Shown here in pieces: positions 11,671-22,036 of a stretch of DNA of 64,000 nucleotides. The translations under genes and the position numbers were made by a program. The DNA comes from Madurella fahalii. Taxonomy: Eukaryota > Ascomycota > Sordariomycetes > Sordariales. How positions within the stretch are numbered: the first letter of the stretch is position 1; every line of letters begins with the position of its first letter. Below the pieces are notes generated by a model. That model was not told the origin of the DNA. It saw only the letters and a program-made list of their open reading frames with translations, and made no database searches. The stretch covers positions 5,084,001 to 5,148,000 of the forward strand of contig CM056877.1 in NCBI GenBank assembly GCA_029876055.1, in the 5' to 3' direction.

Positions 11671-12819
11671 ATGCCTCGTCTTGGCGCACTACATCAGTTT
11701 CGCTGGGGCAGGCTTGACGCAGGCTACACATCTGTCCCCGGGGGAGCGTCTACGCCAACATCGGACAAGCAGTCGGACGACGGCCTTCTAGAGAAAGGCC
11801 GCAAATTTGAGCAAGAATATGGTAGCAGGCCGTCGATCTGGCGCAACAGGCGCTTCTTGCTTGCTCATCTGGCACTTTTCTCGGTTTACCTCCTGATCCT
11901 GTCTCTGGTGGCAAAATCGAAGCCCCAATGCATTAGGAACCAGGGGTTACCGCACTGTGCGTCAAGCTGCGGTACCATCCACGTCACGGCCGAGATTGTG
12001 AAGCTTATAGGATTGAATTAATAGCTCCCGCGGTTTCGATACTCGAGTACAAAGATACCGTCCTCCAACTGGAGGACAGAATTCAGGAGAAGGGTCGCTT
12101 CTCCGGCAAACCCAGCCCGTCGCTGGACAAGGGGTGGCATGATCTACTCAATGGTAAGTCGCGTCCTCCAACCGTCTGTCGAAACCGTGAATTAACGCGT
12201 TTTAGATGAAAATATTATTATTGAACCCGAGTATATGCGCTACTACGGCAGAGAGGACATTGGTGTGGCCGTGCCCGAAGGCGGCGGATACCTGGGCACT
12301 CTCAACGTGTATCACGAACTCCACTGTCTCAAGAGAATCCACCAGTATATGTACTTGGAATATTATTTCCCCGAGCTTACTGAACATCAGCGCGAGCTCA
12401 ACAGACTGCACAACGGTGAGCTATGGTACTCGTCTTCAATAAGCGGAATGTTATTGACCGTTTCTAGAGCACTGCATTGATTTCCTCCGTATGTCAGTCA
12501 TGTGCCACGGTGATATCGGCTTGATCACATACGAGTGGCACGAAGACAGTCTCATTCCCGTTGCCAATGCAACATCGCACCAATGCATCAATTGGGAAAA
12601 GTTGGACAAGTGGACCAAGGAAAGGACAGTTGATATGATGAAACCAGGCTGGCTGGTTCATCCCACCAAAGGTGAGGATATCAGAAAAGAGCAACAGATA
12701 ACTCAGTGCTGATCCCCCTCTCTTTTTTGCCAGGCGTTGCTTATCCTGATGGCGAGGGTGACAAACTTGGGGCGGTGGACCCTCCCTACCTTAGCCATGG
12801 TGGACATGACGGGCACTGA
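11671..12819 (+). CDS. UstYa family (DUF3328) oxidase, RiPP cluster
   Basis: Five exons give 304 residues: 11671-11956, 12025-12153, 12206-12415, 12468-12671, 12734-12819. All four introns (68, 52, 52 and 62 bp) have GT-AG ends and keep the frame. A cytosolic N-terminus is followed by one membrane anchor (about residues 65-88, FLLAHLALFSVYLLILSLVA), then a lumenal domain with the two UstYa signatures: HELHC in YHELHCLKR, and the EHCIDFLR..VMC block, which is split by intron 3 just before it. UstYa proteins are thought to catalyse oxidative macrocyclisation or chlorination/oxidation of ribosomal or nonribosomal peptides (ustiloxin, phomopsin, asperipin, cyclochlorotine). The gene converges on a second UstYa gene and lies 2.6 kb from a repeat-type precursor, which makes it a likely tailoring enzyme for that peptide. 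Confidence 0.88.
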
Positions 12820-13482
12820 AACTCCATATTGGATCTGACGGGTTGGGGTCGCGGAGAACCGAATAGGGCGGCTGCGGTAAATTCCGCGGATGTTTCTTTC
12901 TTCCGCTGTTCAACATTGGCGAGGGGGGGTTGTAGCCCTGTATCTGGGAATTAACTGCGGTTCATGTTGTGCTTAAAATCAGCCTTTGATCTAACGTTAT
13001 ATAAGGTAGTAAAGTAAAGGATCTGATCTTACAATCGTCTGGTGTTTGCCAAGCACTTCCAACCGGAGCCCATGAGCGGCTACATTCTTCCCAGAGAGCT
13101 GAGTCCCCCTCTATGGATGGGCTCGTCACAAATGCCACATCTTGCTCTAGTTTGAGACGACCTGATTATCTGATCTTCAGCCTTTTGTAAAGGGATTATA
13201 CGTTGTCTCTCATGCTGCGTCTAGGTGAAAAGAGAACAGATGGACAGAGGGATTCAAGCAACGGCGTACTAGCATCTCGTTACGAGGTGAGCCAATGGGA
13301 TACTCGGCTGAGGGTAGACATTGACCTCAGAACGATCATTAACAGATCCCCGAGATACGGTAAGCAACTGGGCGTGCCTTTCGAGACGATTTATATACAA
13401 TTCCATCGACTAAAAGTGGTAAAGTATGAGGATACCACAGTCTGTCTCGTAATCCTCACACACAACTGATATGATCTTGATG
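12820..13482. other. convergent intergenic between two UstYa genes
   Basis: 663 bp between the stop codons of two facing genes. It should hold both 3' untranslated regions and polyadenylation signals; a short frame at 13203-13469 has no recognisable content. Confidence 0.4.
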
Positions 13483-14681
13483 TTACAATTCTGGATCAAG
13501 AGGGTATCTCTTCGGCCCGTCTGGCTCCACAATCTTCTTCCCACCAGGATACGCCGGGCCTGCATCGTTGAGGACTGGATTAGACCTGATACAGTTGGCA
13601 AATATATTATTTAGGCTTGACATACCGTATTTTGGATGTACGAGAACATTTGGGGCATGAATATCAACCCGGCGAGGCTCAAGCCATTCCTCCAATTTTC
13701 CCCAGTCAATACACTCGTGTCTCTGAACCCAAGTAGGATTCGGCACTCGGTTGAGGTCAGACCAATGGTACGGGAAGATGGTGGTGTCAGCTCGACACAT
13801 GGCACCGGTCCGGAGGATGTCAATGCAGTGATCTTCAATAAGTCAGTCACCGAATTCGAACGATTTATGTATGTAATGACGAACTCACCCGTGTGACCTG
13901 CGAGGTAGGCCTTTTCGGAGTCACTAATCCCCTTATAGTAGTGATCTTGGCGCGTAGCCTCCCGAACAAGTCTCTGGTCAAGTTTGGTTACCGGTGATTC
14001 AAAGAAGCGATTGAAATGCTAGGAATCCCGTACCAAGCAGTGAAGCTCGTGAAAGACGGCCATCATCCCGTGATACCCACCGCCACGGGCAAATGCGATG
14101 GAGGTGATGTTCATCGCCTCCATCTCTTCCTTTTTAATCCGTAGGTTATGATCTGGAATATGTCAGATAAAGAGCCAAGTTGTAAGAATGCAACAGTCGT
14201 CTCGTACGGCGTAAAAGATGGTCCCAGGCCGCCTCAGTTTCTGCTGATGGTGTCCCTACATACGGACTTGCTCTGATATCGCTCGGGGCATCGCGTATCA
14301 CTTGAATTATATGACGGATATTGTCTTGAACAGGGGCTACTTGTCGAGTTGTGTCAGTCAGAATATCGTTGAGAGTTCCTTGCTTAGGAATGGAGGAGGA
14401 TCCGTACTGTAGAGTAGCCTCGTATCCTGATGACATGTCTTTGTCGAGAACATAACGGCCATGACCACGTTTGAAAGCATCATTAGCGTATGGATAATGA
14501 CTGCATTTCGATGATGCTTGAGCCACGATCTCTTGCATAGTTGGGCTTTTGAAGCCTCAAAATCCGGAAGGCTATCCTCGACGTCATCATTGTCTTGGTC
14601 ATCCGCGCTCAGGAATGGTGTCTTGGCGGGTTCGTCTTGCCTTGTATTTTTGCTTGCCATGATGTGCTCGATCTCATCCAA
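13483..14681 (-). CDS. second UstYa family (DUF3328) oxidase, RiPP cluster
   Basis: I resolve six exons: 14681-14408, 14339-14208, 14152-14034, 13973-13889, 13832-13626 and 13559-13483, giving 297 residues with every junction in frame. The introns (68, 55, 60, 56 and 66 bp) all start GT and end AG. The product has a charged cytosolic N-terminus, one membrane segment (about residues 60-80, VIIHTLMMLSNVVMAVMFS), the YVGTPSAE..AAWD region usual before the catalytic part, then FHELHCLR and HCIDILRTGAMC, the paired His/Cys motifs of UstYa proteins. Family members work in pairs (UstYa/UstYb) in dikaritin pathways, which matches the two copies here. The 68-bp first intron is inferred from frame and motif continuity. 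The gene is only 785 bp from the divergently transcribed precursor gene, so a shared promoter region is likely. Confidence 0.82.
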
Positions 14682-15465
14682 TGTGGCCTATTGTAAGATG
14701 CTTGAAGTAGGCCTTTCCAAATAAAAATAATTTCTTTGATCAAGGTTGGTGACGGGGGAAGGGACTACGGAGTAGGCTGCGGTGGAAAACGAGAGATAAT
14801 TGGGACACTTCTCTGAGAGTCCTGGCCAGGATCTGTTCAAGATACCGAAACACGACCGGAGTTTCCAAAGGATCCTTTCCCAGGTTTACCCCCCGACATG
14901 GAGCGGTACACATGGTTGGATTAGACGCACGGTCACCAGGCGTGTCGTTCCACAAATGACCTTGCAGGAACGGATCCCCCATGACCTTATTTTAGGCTTA
15001 TTCCCGTACAAGGTCATGTAGGGGGTTGAAGATGCAGGGTCAGTTTTGTACGAGCTATACGACGCGGCGTTTGCAGACCTGTGCCGTCATGCTCAGGTTC
15101 AGCTGTATGGTAACAACGTTACATACGGATTTCCATCTGTGTCCTGGTAAAGATTGCGTTGACCCGCATGGCTGCAGTTGGGCAAGCAAAGGAAACTCCA
15201 GAGTGGGGTCTACTAGCCTATCACGATGGTTGAATCGACACTTGAGTTCCTGATCAGTCGAAACTAAGCCGAAGACCATGCGGGACTAACAACCGATCGT
15301 ATGATGGATATAAACATCATGTAGAACTTGGACGAAGGGAAAGGAAATCGTACCATCAGGCTCTATCTACTCGCAACAGCTCAATTGCACAGTTCTTGAT
15401 ACTCCCATCATCATAACACTTAGTGTGCCGTCAACACGCAAAAAATCATTCTTCAACCATTCAAT
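14682..15465. promoter_or_regulatory. divergent promoter region between UstYa and RiPP precursor
   Basis: 784 bp between two divergent start codons. A TATA-like tataaac lies at 15309-15315, about 150 bp before the precursor ATG. Short frames here have no domains. Co-regulation of oxidase and precursor from this interval is an inference from the layout. Confidence 0.4.
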
Positions 15466-16230
15466 ATGCGTTTCACTCCGGTCCTCGCTCTTGCCGTCCT
15501 CGCTCACGCGTCGCCTATCGACGTCAGCCGTCGCTCTGATGCGGATGCGGCCACCGCTTATACGGTTGCCCGCTCGGATGCCGAGTCCGCCACGGCATAT
15601 ACTGTCAACCGTCGCAGTGACGCCGATGCTGCGACTGCATACACTGTCAATCGTCGCGGTGATGCCGACGCAGCCACAGCATACACTGTCAACCGTCGCG
15701 GTGATGCCGACTCTGCAACCGCATATACTGTCAACCGCCGCGATGATGCCGACGCTGCTACAGCCTACACGGTTGCCAGGTCGGATGCCGATGCTGCCAC
15801 GGCATACACTGTCAACCGTCGCAGTGACGCCGATGCTGCGACTGCATACACTGTCAATCGTCGCGGTGATGCCGACGCTGCTACAGCCTACACAGTTGCC
15901 AGGTCGGATGCCGGCGCAGCCACCGCATACACTGTCAACCGCCGTGGTGATGCCGACGCAGCCACTGCCTACACCGTGAACCGCCGCGGTGACGCCGATG
16001 CTGCTACCGCTTATACGGTTGCCAGATCAGATGCCGATGCTGCTACTGCCTACACGGTTGCCAGATCGGATGCCGATGCTGCCACCGCATACACTGTGAA
16101 CCGTCGCGGTGATGCCGATGCTGCTACTGCCTACACAGTTGCCAGGTTGGACAAGGTCGGTAGAGCCGTCTCCCTCCCCGAGGAGGAACCAGTCTATCGC
16201 CGCTCGGATGCTGACGCGGTGACTGCCTAA
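15466..16230 (+). CDS. repeat-type secreted RiPP precursor (dikaritin-like), 15 TAYTV cores
   Basis: A single exon encodes 254 residues. A signal peptide (MRFTPVLALAVLAHASP) and a short pro-segment ending in RR (residue 23) lead into fifteen tandem units (residues 24-227). Each unit is 11 residues of the form (S/G/D)DADAATAYTV with minor changes (DAESA, DADSA, DAGAA), followed by NRR nine times or AR six times. TAYTV is identical in all fifteen while the DNA varies at silent sites (cat/cac, gct/gcc, aca/acg forms), which suggests selection on the peptide. Dibasic RR fits Kex2 cleavage in the late Golgi. The tail (residues 228-254) is LDKVGRAV..., acidic EEE, then RR and a broken unit. The architecture equals that of UstA-type precursors, and two UstYa oxidases are adjacent. 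A surface repeat protein is the main alternative. Confidence 0.85.
   Translation: MRFTPVLALAVLAHASPIDVSRRSDADAATAYTVARSDAESATAYTVNRRSDADAATAYTVNRRGDADAATAYTVNRRGDADSATAYTVNRRDDADAATAYTVARSDADAATAYTVNRRSDADAATAYTVNRRGDADAATAYTVARSDAGAATAYTVNRRGDADAATAYTVNRRGDADAATAYTVARSDADAATAYTVARSDADAATAYTVNRRGDADAATAYTVARLDKVGRAVSLPEEEPVYRRSDADAVTA
15535..16146 (+). repeat. tandem coding repeat, 15 units of 42 or 39 bp
   Basis: Nine 42-bp units (11 residues plus NRR) and six 39-bp units (11 residues plus AR). The order of spacers is AR, NRR x4, AR, NRR x2, AR, NRR x2, AR, AR, NRR, AR. Confidence 0.92.
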
Positions 16231-16282
16231 TAAGGTTTCTCGTTCAGATGCCGATGCAGCCACCGCTTATTCCGTGAATTAG
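16231..16282 (+). pseudogene. out-of-frame degenerate repeat units after the precursor stop
   Basis: Directly after the double stop TAATAA (16228-16233), another frame carries a further repeat unit at 16244-16279 whose core reads TAYSV, followed by N and a TAG (16280-16282). The unit interrupted by the stop also looks like a copy, with DADAVTA. A single extra base in taataag would explain both, so the precursor probably once had seventeen units. Confidence 0.7.
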
Positions 16283-17641
16283 ATCTTGAGGCCAACAGAG
16301 CGCTGGCTTGTCTGGAACAATATCAGGGTGCACCGCTTCATCTCTCCGTTAAGCCATCCCGGTGCACTCATTTACATCTTTCCTTTTATGCTGCCTGAGG
16401 TTTATCCACGTGGGGTCAACGAGAGTTGCTGTGATGATTTTGTTTGGTGCGTCTGTTTGGAAGGGTAAGAAGATAGCCGAGGAGGATCTCGTGGGCCGGC
16501 GCACTCGCTTAGACCCCCCTAAAAATTGCTAGTCAAAAGATAGTGCACACTCAGGGAATGATATTGCCTATCGCTAGGAATCCTTGACCCGTTTCAGATG
16601 TGATTGTGTTTATAAAAAAGAAGAAAAGAAAACGAGCAGTGATTGTAATGCTCTATTGATGCTTGGAACCGCGACTGGGCATGGCGGCAGAATAAGTTGC
16701 GCTGGCATCCTAATAATTGACGAGAATGGTTGTATACCATAGATACCCGAAGGTAAGCAATCCCTTTAAGCGTGAAATTTAGACATTTTTTGACCAGACG
16801 CGAAATGGACCAGTAGTGTAGGAGGTAATACTGGGTGCCATGATGTAGATCTATATATTTGATACATTGTCAACCGGGAAGTAGGTAACCAGACGAGCAA
16901 AGCGTTCAGCTCAGCAGAGCTCAACAACATCTCTTTCCATACTTCGATATGGAAATTTCAATGATGCAATATTACCATTGGCGGTAGCTTGGTGTTGTAT
17001 TAAAAGAAGATGAATTTTGCCTGCAAAACGCGTCATTTTGTTAAAAGATTGACGACTGAGGAATGGAGTGGTGGTAAGTCTTGATAGGTAACCATATATG
17101 ACCCGCTAAGAAATATGTCAATTGGATGCTTAAGAGATGGTAGGAAAGGTAGCAGCAAAGGTTATTTATAATAATCCGTAAGTATAATTGCCCCTGCTGC
17201 TTGCGTTTGCGTTTGCACGTTGGTCAAGATCGCTTGAATTTAAGTCTGAAGTCATAGGTATTTCAGCCTGGTAATGTGAGACGAATCTGGGTTCACGAAA
17301 TTTCCTTTTTCCTTCGCAGTCCTGAGCTGGGGTGAGCTATGGCTGATTTGTCCTGAGTTTTCCCTGATTCTTCCCTGAGCTAGGGTGATCCCATACGCTG
17401 CCGCTGCAAAGCCCGTTTTCGGTCCCCTCGGCTAAAGTTTCCGTTCGATGTCCCTCGGAGTGCCACATTTTTAGCGTATACTAGTACACGTTGTGGGATA
17501 TTAAGTAGCATCCTAGTATAATTCCTAGGACAGTACGTAGTATCCTAGTACCAAAACTGGGATGGGATTTAGTATACCAAGTCTTATCTACGCTCTCATC
17601 AGAAGCCTCAAGATTGAGAGAGCGCCTTCTCTATACATTAA
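16283..17641. other. intergenic, AT-rich in part, no gene seen
   Basis: No coding signal. From about 17320 the sequence has several tgagct/cctgag-like words and one arm of a dispersed inverted repeat. Confidence 0.4.
17280..17325 (+). repeat. inverted dispersed repeat, left arm
   Basis: gtaatgtgagacgaatctgg, then aaatttcctttttcc after a short variable gap, recurs as the reverse complement at 22037-22084, about 4.7 kb away. Confidence 0.7.
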
Positions 17642-18019
17642 TTATACCTCGCCTTCTCGTCGACTAAGAAGCAGTTTCGCTACTTCCTCGCCCTTATAGC
17701 CCTCTGTTCGGGCCGCCTCGACCATCTCAACAGTGATCTGCAAGCCACACCGGTTGAAGAGCATTCTGAACGCTGCCGAGCAACCCCAGAAAACTTCGGC
17801 CTTGGGGTTGAGGGTGTATAGCTCCTCTATAAAAGCTTGCGTGCGCTCTTTAGAGCTTTTCCGCCCTACCTGGTAGATCTTCACGCTGATCTCCGTCGCG
17901 GCCAGAGTCTTAATGGTAAATTTTCCGATCCCTGAAGTTCTGCCGACGAAGACGGCGACACGAAAGTCGGTTTCCATCATTGATAAGGGTATTGGAGACA
18001 AGTATTTGTAAGAGACCAT
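17642..18019 (-). pseudogene. chimeric short-chain dehydrogenase fragment
   Basis: From residue 14 the frame reads as the N-terminal Rossmann part of a fungal short-chain dehydrogenase: VAVFVGRTSGIGKFT carries the GxxxGIG nucleotide-binding turn, followed by VGRKSSKERTQAFIEEL, which is usual for the family. After about residue 70 (near 17810) the homology stops and is replaced by ITVEMVEAARTEGYKGEEVAKLLLSRR. That piece resembles the C-terminal repeat of fungal NACHT/ankyrin-type (NLR-like) proteins. The result lacks the YxxxK catalytic site and most of the SDR domain. I read it as a rearrangement scar joining two gene fragments, not a functional enzyme. Confidence 0.55.
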
Positions 18020-18094
18020 TTTTGCTCGCAGTAGTAAAATAGATGTCAGCAAATTAGGTTTCTCATTGACTTTTCGTTGGGGATATGAGCCCAA

Positions 18095-19256
18095 AAGTCG
18101 TTTTCAAACCTAATCAATGTATGAAGAAATCTGGGAATCCATCAGGCGGATTGCGTGGATGGCGCGTTACTGAGTTATCGGGCTCCCGGACATTGACAAG
18201 CCCCGTCAAACTCGGCCTCGGCCGAATCATACGATCAACAAATTTCTGCACAGGATGTGGCGCAGTTATGATGACCATGCTGTGATTCTATGCCTCATAT
18301 TGATCTCAATGCTGAAGATGTTGAAAACGGAACTGCACAACATATAGCCTTGAACGCCCCACATTGCTGTCCTAGTGATAAGCTAAGATGTCAACCAATA
18401 TTGTTTGCTCAATGGGCCATTGGCTTTAAACCTTGGGTTAAAGGACCTGCATCGTTACTAGGTGGTTCAAATGGTCAAGAACTATGTCATCTTACAGGAG
18501 CAGTTATAGTTTAAGTGTCACCTAAGAGGGTATCAGCACCCTCTACTCACTGTAACACTATCTGTGCGACGTCGCCGGCGCAGGTGCAGGTGGTGAAGCA
18601 ACTACAACGACGACGAGTGACGCTGGATTGAGCAGGTATTGACTCTGGCTCCAAACCCTGTCATCAAATCGGCTTCGTAGCTGACAGCAGATCTCAGCGC
18701 CAGAGGATATTTTGGTCCCCGCGGCGTGCCCGGCAACGTTTGTGGTGCAGCTGGAGAAGTCAGCAGACAGGAACTTTACAGCCCATTCGAGGGTCACGAC
18801 AATGACTATATTCCTCAATTACGGTGGCTGTTCCCTCGGGATCAGCACAACGCTGGTCGATTACGTACCGCCGACGGGCTTTAGAGAGGCGAGACGCGGA
18901 GGAGCACCATCGAGTTAAAATACGCGGCATCATGGCGGTTTTGCGATCCTCTGATCAAGCCATGACGCTAAGTGGCAGGCCGTGAGCCAACCGGAAGGGC
19001 ACCAAGTCCCGTGGGTTTGTTGGGCACGCGATTGGAGGGCAAACACCTGGCTGCAGCCAATCTCATATGCCCGCCTGCAGAACAACCCCCCCAAGGTCGG
19101 CGAACTAATCTGGATGGAGAGGGCACTGTCTGATAGGACGCAACCCCGCTCGGAAATGCCAAAGACTGCACAGTGCAGAGTGGGCTTCATCGTCGTGAAA
19201 CACCATAAACCTCGACCATTCCACTCAACTTTGACGACAGGGGGAAACTGGGCATC
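18095..19256. other. intergenic with short unrecognised frames
   Basis: A 74-codon plus frame (18290-18514) and a 68-codon plus frame (18712-18918, with TFVVQLEKSADRNF) look somewhat protein-like but I recognise no family. The rest shows nothing. Confidence 0.3.
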
Positions 19257-21158
19257 ATGCCTTCTCGGGGCGCTGTTCCAAACAAGAGTAACGAAAAGTT
19301 GGGATGGTCATCCCGCCTCCCATCAACAGAGCCGATAACCATAACCATGTCCCGCAAGCGGCCCCGCGGGGATGAATCGCCCGGGTACGACAGCGACGGT
19401 ACAATTGATGGCAGAAGCAGAAGGTTTTCATTTGCCTCAGAGTTTCGCGGCGTCCGCGACACATACCCAGCGAGAGAACGTGTTCCGAGTATGGGACGTC
19501 ACTTCGTCACCACATCCCCTATTAACATAGATGCGGAAGAAGTCAAAATCCGAGACATGTCGGCCACAGCCGAAGCAGAGTTTGAACGTGACGACGATGA
19601 CGACGACACGGGTGACTCAGCACAGATGCTACCGCCCCGCTTTAGGGACGCCTTAAACCGCCTCAACCAGGAACTTCGCAATCTTGACAGCTTCTTCCTC
19701 CATCGACTTAGGAGTGACGCGAGGCAGCACGTTGACGATATCAATAAACAGCTCAACATCATGGAGGGTTCGCATCGCAGGCTGTATTCCGATTTCTGCA
19801 ACCAGCGAGATCAGAAAGAAGAGCTCCAGGATCGGGTCAGCCAGCTAAAATATCAGACCGAGGCTGCGACCCAAGAGAGGGACCAAGCGAACCGTGAGAT
19901 CGAAGACCTTAAAAAGACCACAACCAGGCTCCAAACTTCGATCAAGGACTTCGAGAGAGATAAGACGGAGCTGGAAAACCCCATCAAAGATTTGGAGAAT
20001 AGGAACGAAAGTTTGAAAGCTGAGAAAGAGAGGTTGGAAGCCGTCGTGGAAGCCAAAAATGCCGAAATTGAGGCACTCAAAGCATCACTAGTTTCGGCGG
20101 CACAGAGAGCGTTGATCGAGCATGAAGCATCGGATTCGCCACCCCAGAGTTTGTCGCTGTCGGTACCGTCGGCCCATACGACGCCGGTGGTGGCTGATGC
20201 AGGGGGCCATCACATGCATTACAAGTACGACCAGCTTGGATTCAGCGTTACGAGCTTCCTCAGCAACCTCCTAAAAATCGAACTCGCTCACGACCATCCG
20301 TCAGATGGAAGGCGCCTCAATTCTGTCGTTACGGAGTTCATGTTCAACCTAGGGTCCTTCGCCGACACAGCCGATGTGGCCGTCTCTCCTGTCGAGGGTT
20401 TCTGGAAACTTCGCCTGCCGTGGACTTCGAAGCCCATCATTAGCATGACCCAACGGCCGAGCATCGAGGAGCGGTTTATTCAACTCTGTTTGCTGATCCC
20501 ACACCTGAAGTCCCGGAGCCGGGGCGAAATATGGTGCGCGACAGTCATACTCATAAACTCACTCATGAAAGCTGACCACGCGTCTGCGCCGCGCGCTGGT
20601 ATGGCATTCCTCGCGGCCATGACGTCGACCAACCTGGTCGCGGAAGTTCAAAATCTAGATATTCAGAACGTCGTACTCGCTATCGCCTTATGCGAGCTGT
20701 GCCGGTTCCTCCAGGAGACCTTCACAGAGTTCCCACAGGCAACATGGGATATCGGCAATATCCTCGGCTCTGAAGTACAAGGCTCCGTGACAGCAACCCC
20801 CATTGGCAAACTCAGCGCGTCTCTTGCCAATCTGCACCGATCCAACACTTTAGCTCTACGAAGGCAGCTCGCCACGACATGCGGCGATAAGTTCTGCTTC
20901 GCTTCTCTGGACAGGCAATCGGGAGACAAACTGGAACTTGGATTCTTGTCATGCGACGATAACGAAGCCTTCCTGCTACTTGACTTTGGGAAGAGATCAA
21001 TCCGTTTTGTGGACAGAAACTTTGCCTACGCTCTCCGCCACGAGGATCAGAAGAAACATTTGTTGATTAAGCGGTCTGATGGGGAGGTTTTGCTAGATAT
21101 CGAGGACGCAGCGCAGGATGTGAGGATCTTCTGGGTCAAATACGCGGAGCGTCTTTAA
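19257..21158 (+). CDS. coiled-coil protein of unknown function, nuclear-type N-terminus
   Basis: A single-exon frame of 633 residues. A second in-frame ATG at 19347 starts MSRKRPRGDESPG, a basic nuclear-localisation-like patch, and may be the true start; the first 30 residues look unconstrained. Residues about 105-120 are an acidic run (ERDDDDDDTGD). Residues about 165-280 form a long charged coiled coil (ELRNLDSFF to VEAKNAEIEALKASL) with heptad leucines. The C-terminal half (about 315-633) is a globular region with conserved-looking tryptophans, a cysteine-poor core and the end VRIFWVKYAERL. No catalytic motif is visible. The architecture recalls fungal proteins of unknown function with an N-terminal disordered and coiled-coil part. 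The frame is intact. Confidence 0.7.
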   Translation: MPSRGAVPNKSNEKLGWSSRLPSTEPITITMSRKRPRGDESPGYDSDGTIDGRSRRFSFASEFRGVRDTYPARERVPSMGRHFVTTSPINIDAEEVKIRDMSATAEAEFERDDDDDDTGDSAQMLPPRFRDALNRLNQELRNLDSFFLHRLRSDARQHVDDINKQLNIMEGSHRRLYSDFCNQRDQKEELQDRVSQLKYQTEAATQERDQANREIEDLKKTTTRLQTSIKDFERDKTELENPIKDLENRNESLKAEKERLEAVVEAKNAEIEALKASLVSAAQRALIEHEASDSPPQSLSLSVPSAHTTPVVADAGGHHMHYKYDQLGFSVTSFLSNLLKIELAHDHPSDGRRLNSVVTEFMFNLGSFADTADVAVSPVEGFWKLRLPWTSKPIISMTQRPSIEERFIQLCLLIPHLKSRSRGEIWCATVILINSLMKADHASAPRAGMAFLAAMTSTNLVAEVQNLDIQNVVLAIALCELCRFLQETFTEFPQATWDIGNILGSEVQGSVTATPIGKLSASLANLHRSNTLALRRQLATTCGDKFCFASLDRQSGDKLELGFLSCDDNEAFLLLDFGKRSIRFVDRNFAYALRHEDQKKHLLIKRSDGEVLLDIEDAAQDVRIFWVKYAERL

Positions 21159-21489
21159 TTTCATAGGAAAGAGCAGTTGAGAGTCAAGAATGAATTAGGG
21201 CTTTGGAAGGAATTGGTCGGTGGGGAAGGTTTATAGTTGAGGTCGGGCGCGCTGTCGGATGACCCTCTCATTCTTGTCCAGGCACATGCAGTGAAGATAA
21301 CAATACACCTTGCCACCTACCAGCAAATGACTGGACTCCAACCGTCCATGCTTGTTTGGACTTCCGCAGCAACAAGTCTAATGCTGTAACCGAGGGATTC
21401 GTATACCTAGGATGACAGTACTGCGTAAATATTCCCCCCATAAAATATTTTCTGACTAAGTCCGGATTAATCGTAACGTTTTGTCGAGG

Positions 21490-21710
21490 TATATTGATGA
21501 ATTTATGTCGCGCTGAAAATTGCCTTTATAGAGCATGGCTCCTGACCGCCGAGCTCAGGAGCTCATTATATAAGCTCGCCCAGACTATTTTCCTTTATAT
21601 TTAAGCCAGTCCTTTAGTCTCCTACTGCAGTAGATAAATCCTTAGAGACTTTAATCTTTCTATATACTTCCTACGACCTCTGCTGAGCTTTTGTACGCGT
21701 GACAATTCAG
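21490..21710 (-). repeat. dispersed repeat, copy 1
   Basis: The reverse complement of this stretch matches 60510-60700 closely. Shared blocks include tatctactgcagtaggaga, gtctgggcgagct, gagctcggcggtcaggagcc and gctcagcagaggtcgt. No coding capacity is apparent; it could be a MITE or solo LTR remnant. Confidence 0.75.
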
Positions 21711-22036
21711 GATTGAATAACAGTAAAGTATGTTTGTAAGAGGTGTAAGTGCGAGCCTTTGAGAACCGGAATTTCTAATACTTAGATAAGTAATACGAAT
21801 TACATGTAAGAGGAAAGTTAAGATTGCTAATACCAAAAATGGGATGTATTTAGCTATCAATATATATGGGACTAATTCTAGGCTCCCTCGGCTATAGTTG
21901 AAGCAATTCAGCATGCTGCGGCGCAACCTGCTGAAAATGGTAATTAGGGTGAGCAAAGGTGAGAGCTAGCCTGAGCAAATCTTAAGCAGGGACTAAGCCG
22001 AGCCTGAGCCAGTGTGAGCAATGTCATGTGCGCGAG

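Noticed and set aside
15425..15979. 184-codon alternative frame with many P/T/M repeats over the precursor
   Set aside because: Out-of-frame reading of the same tandem repeat; no signal peptide.
15535..16146. Regular 39/42-bp repeats that could suggest a CRISPR-like array
   Set aside because: The units are coding, contiguous and without unique spacers, and the genome is fungal.
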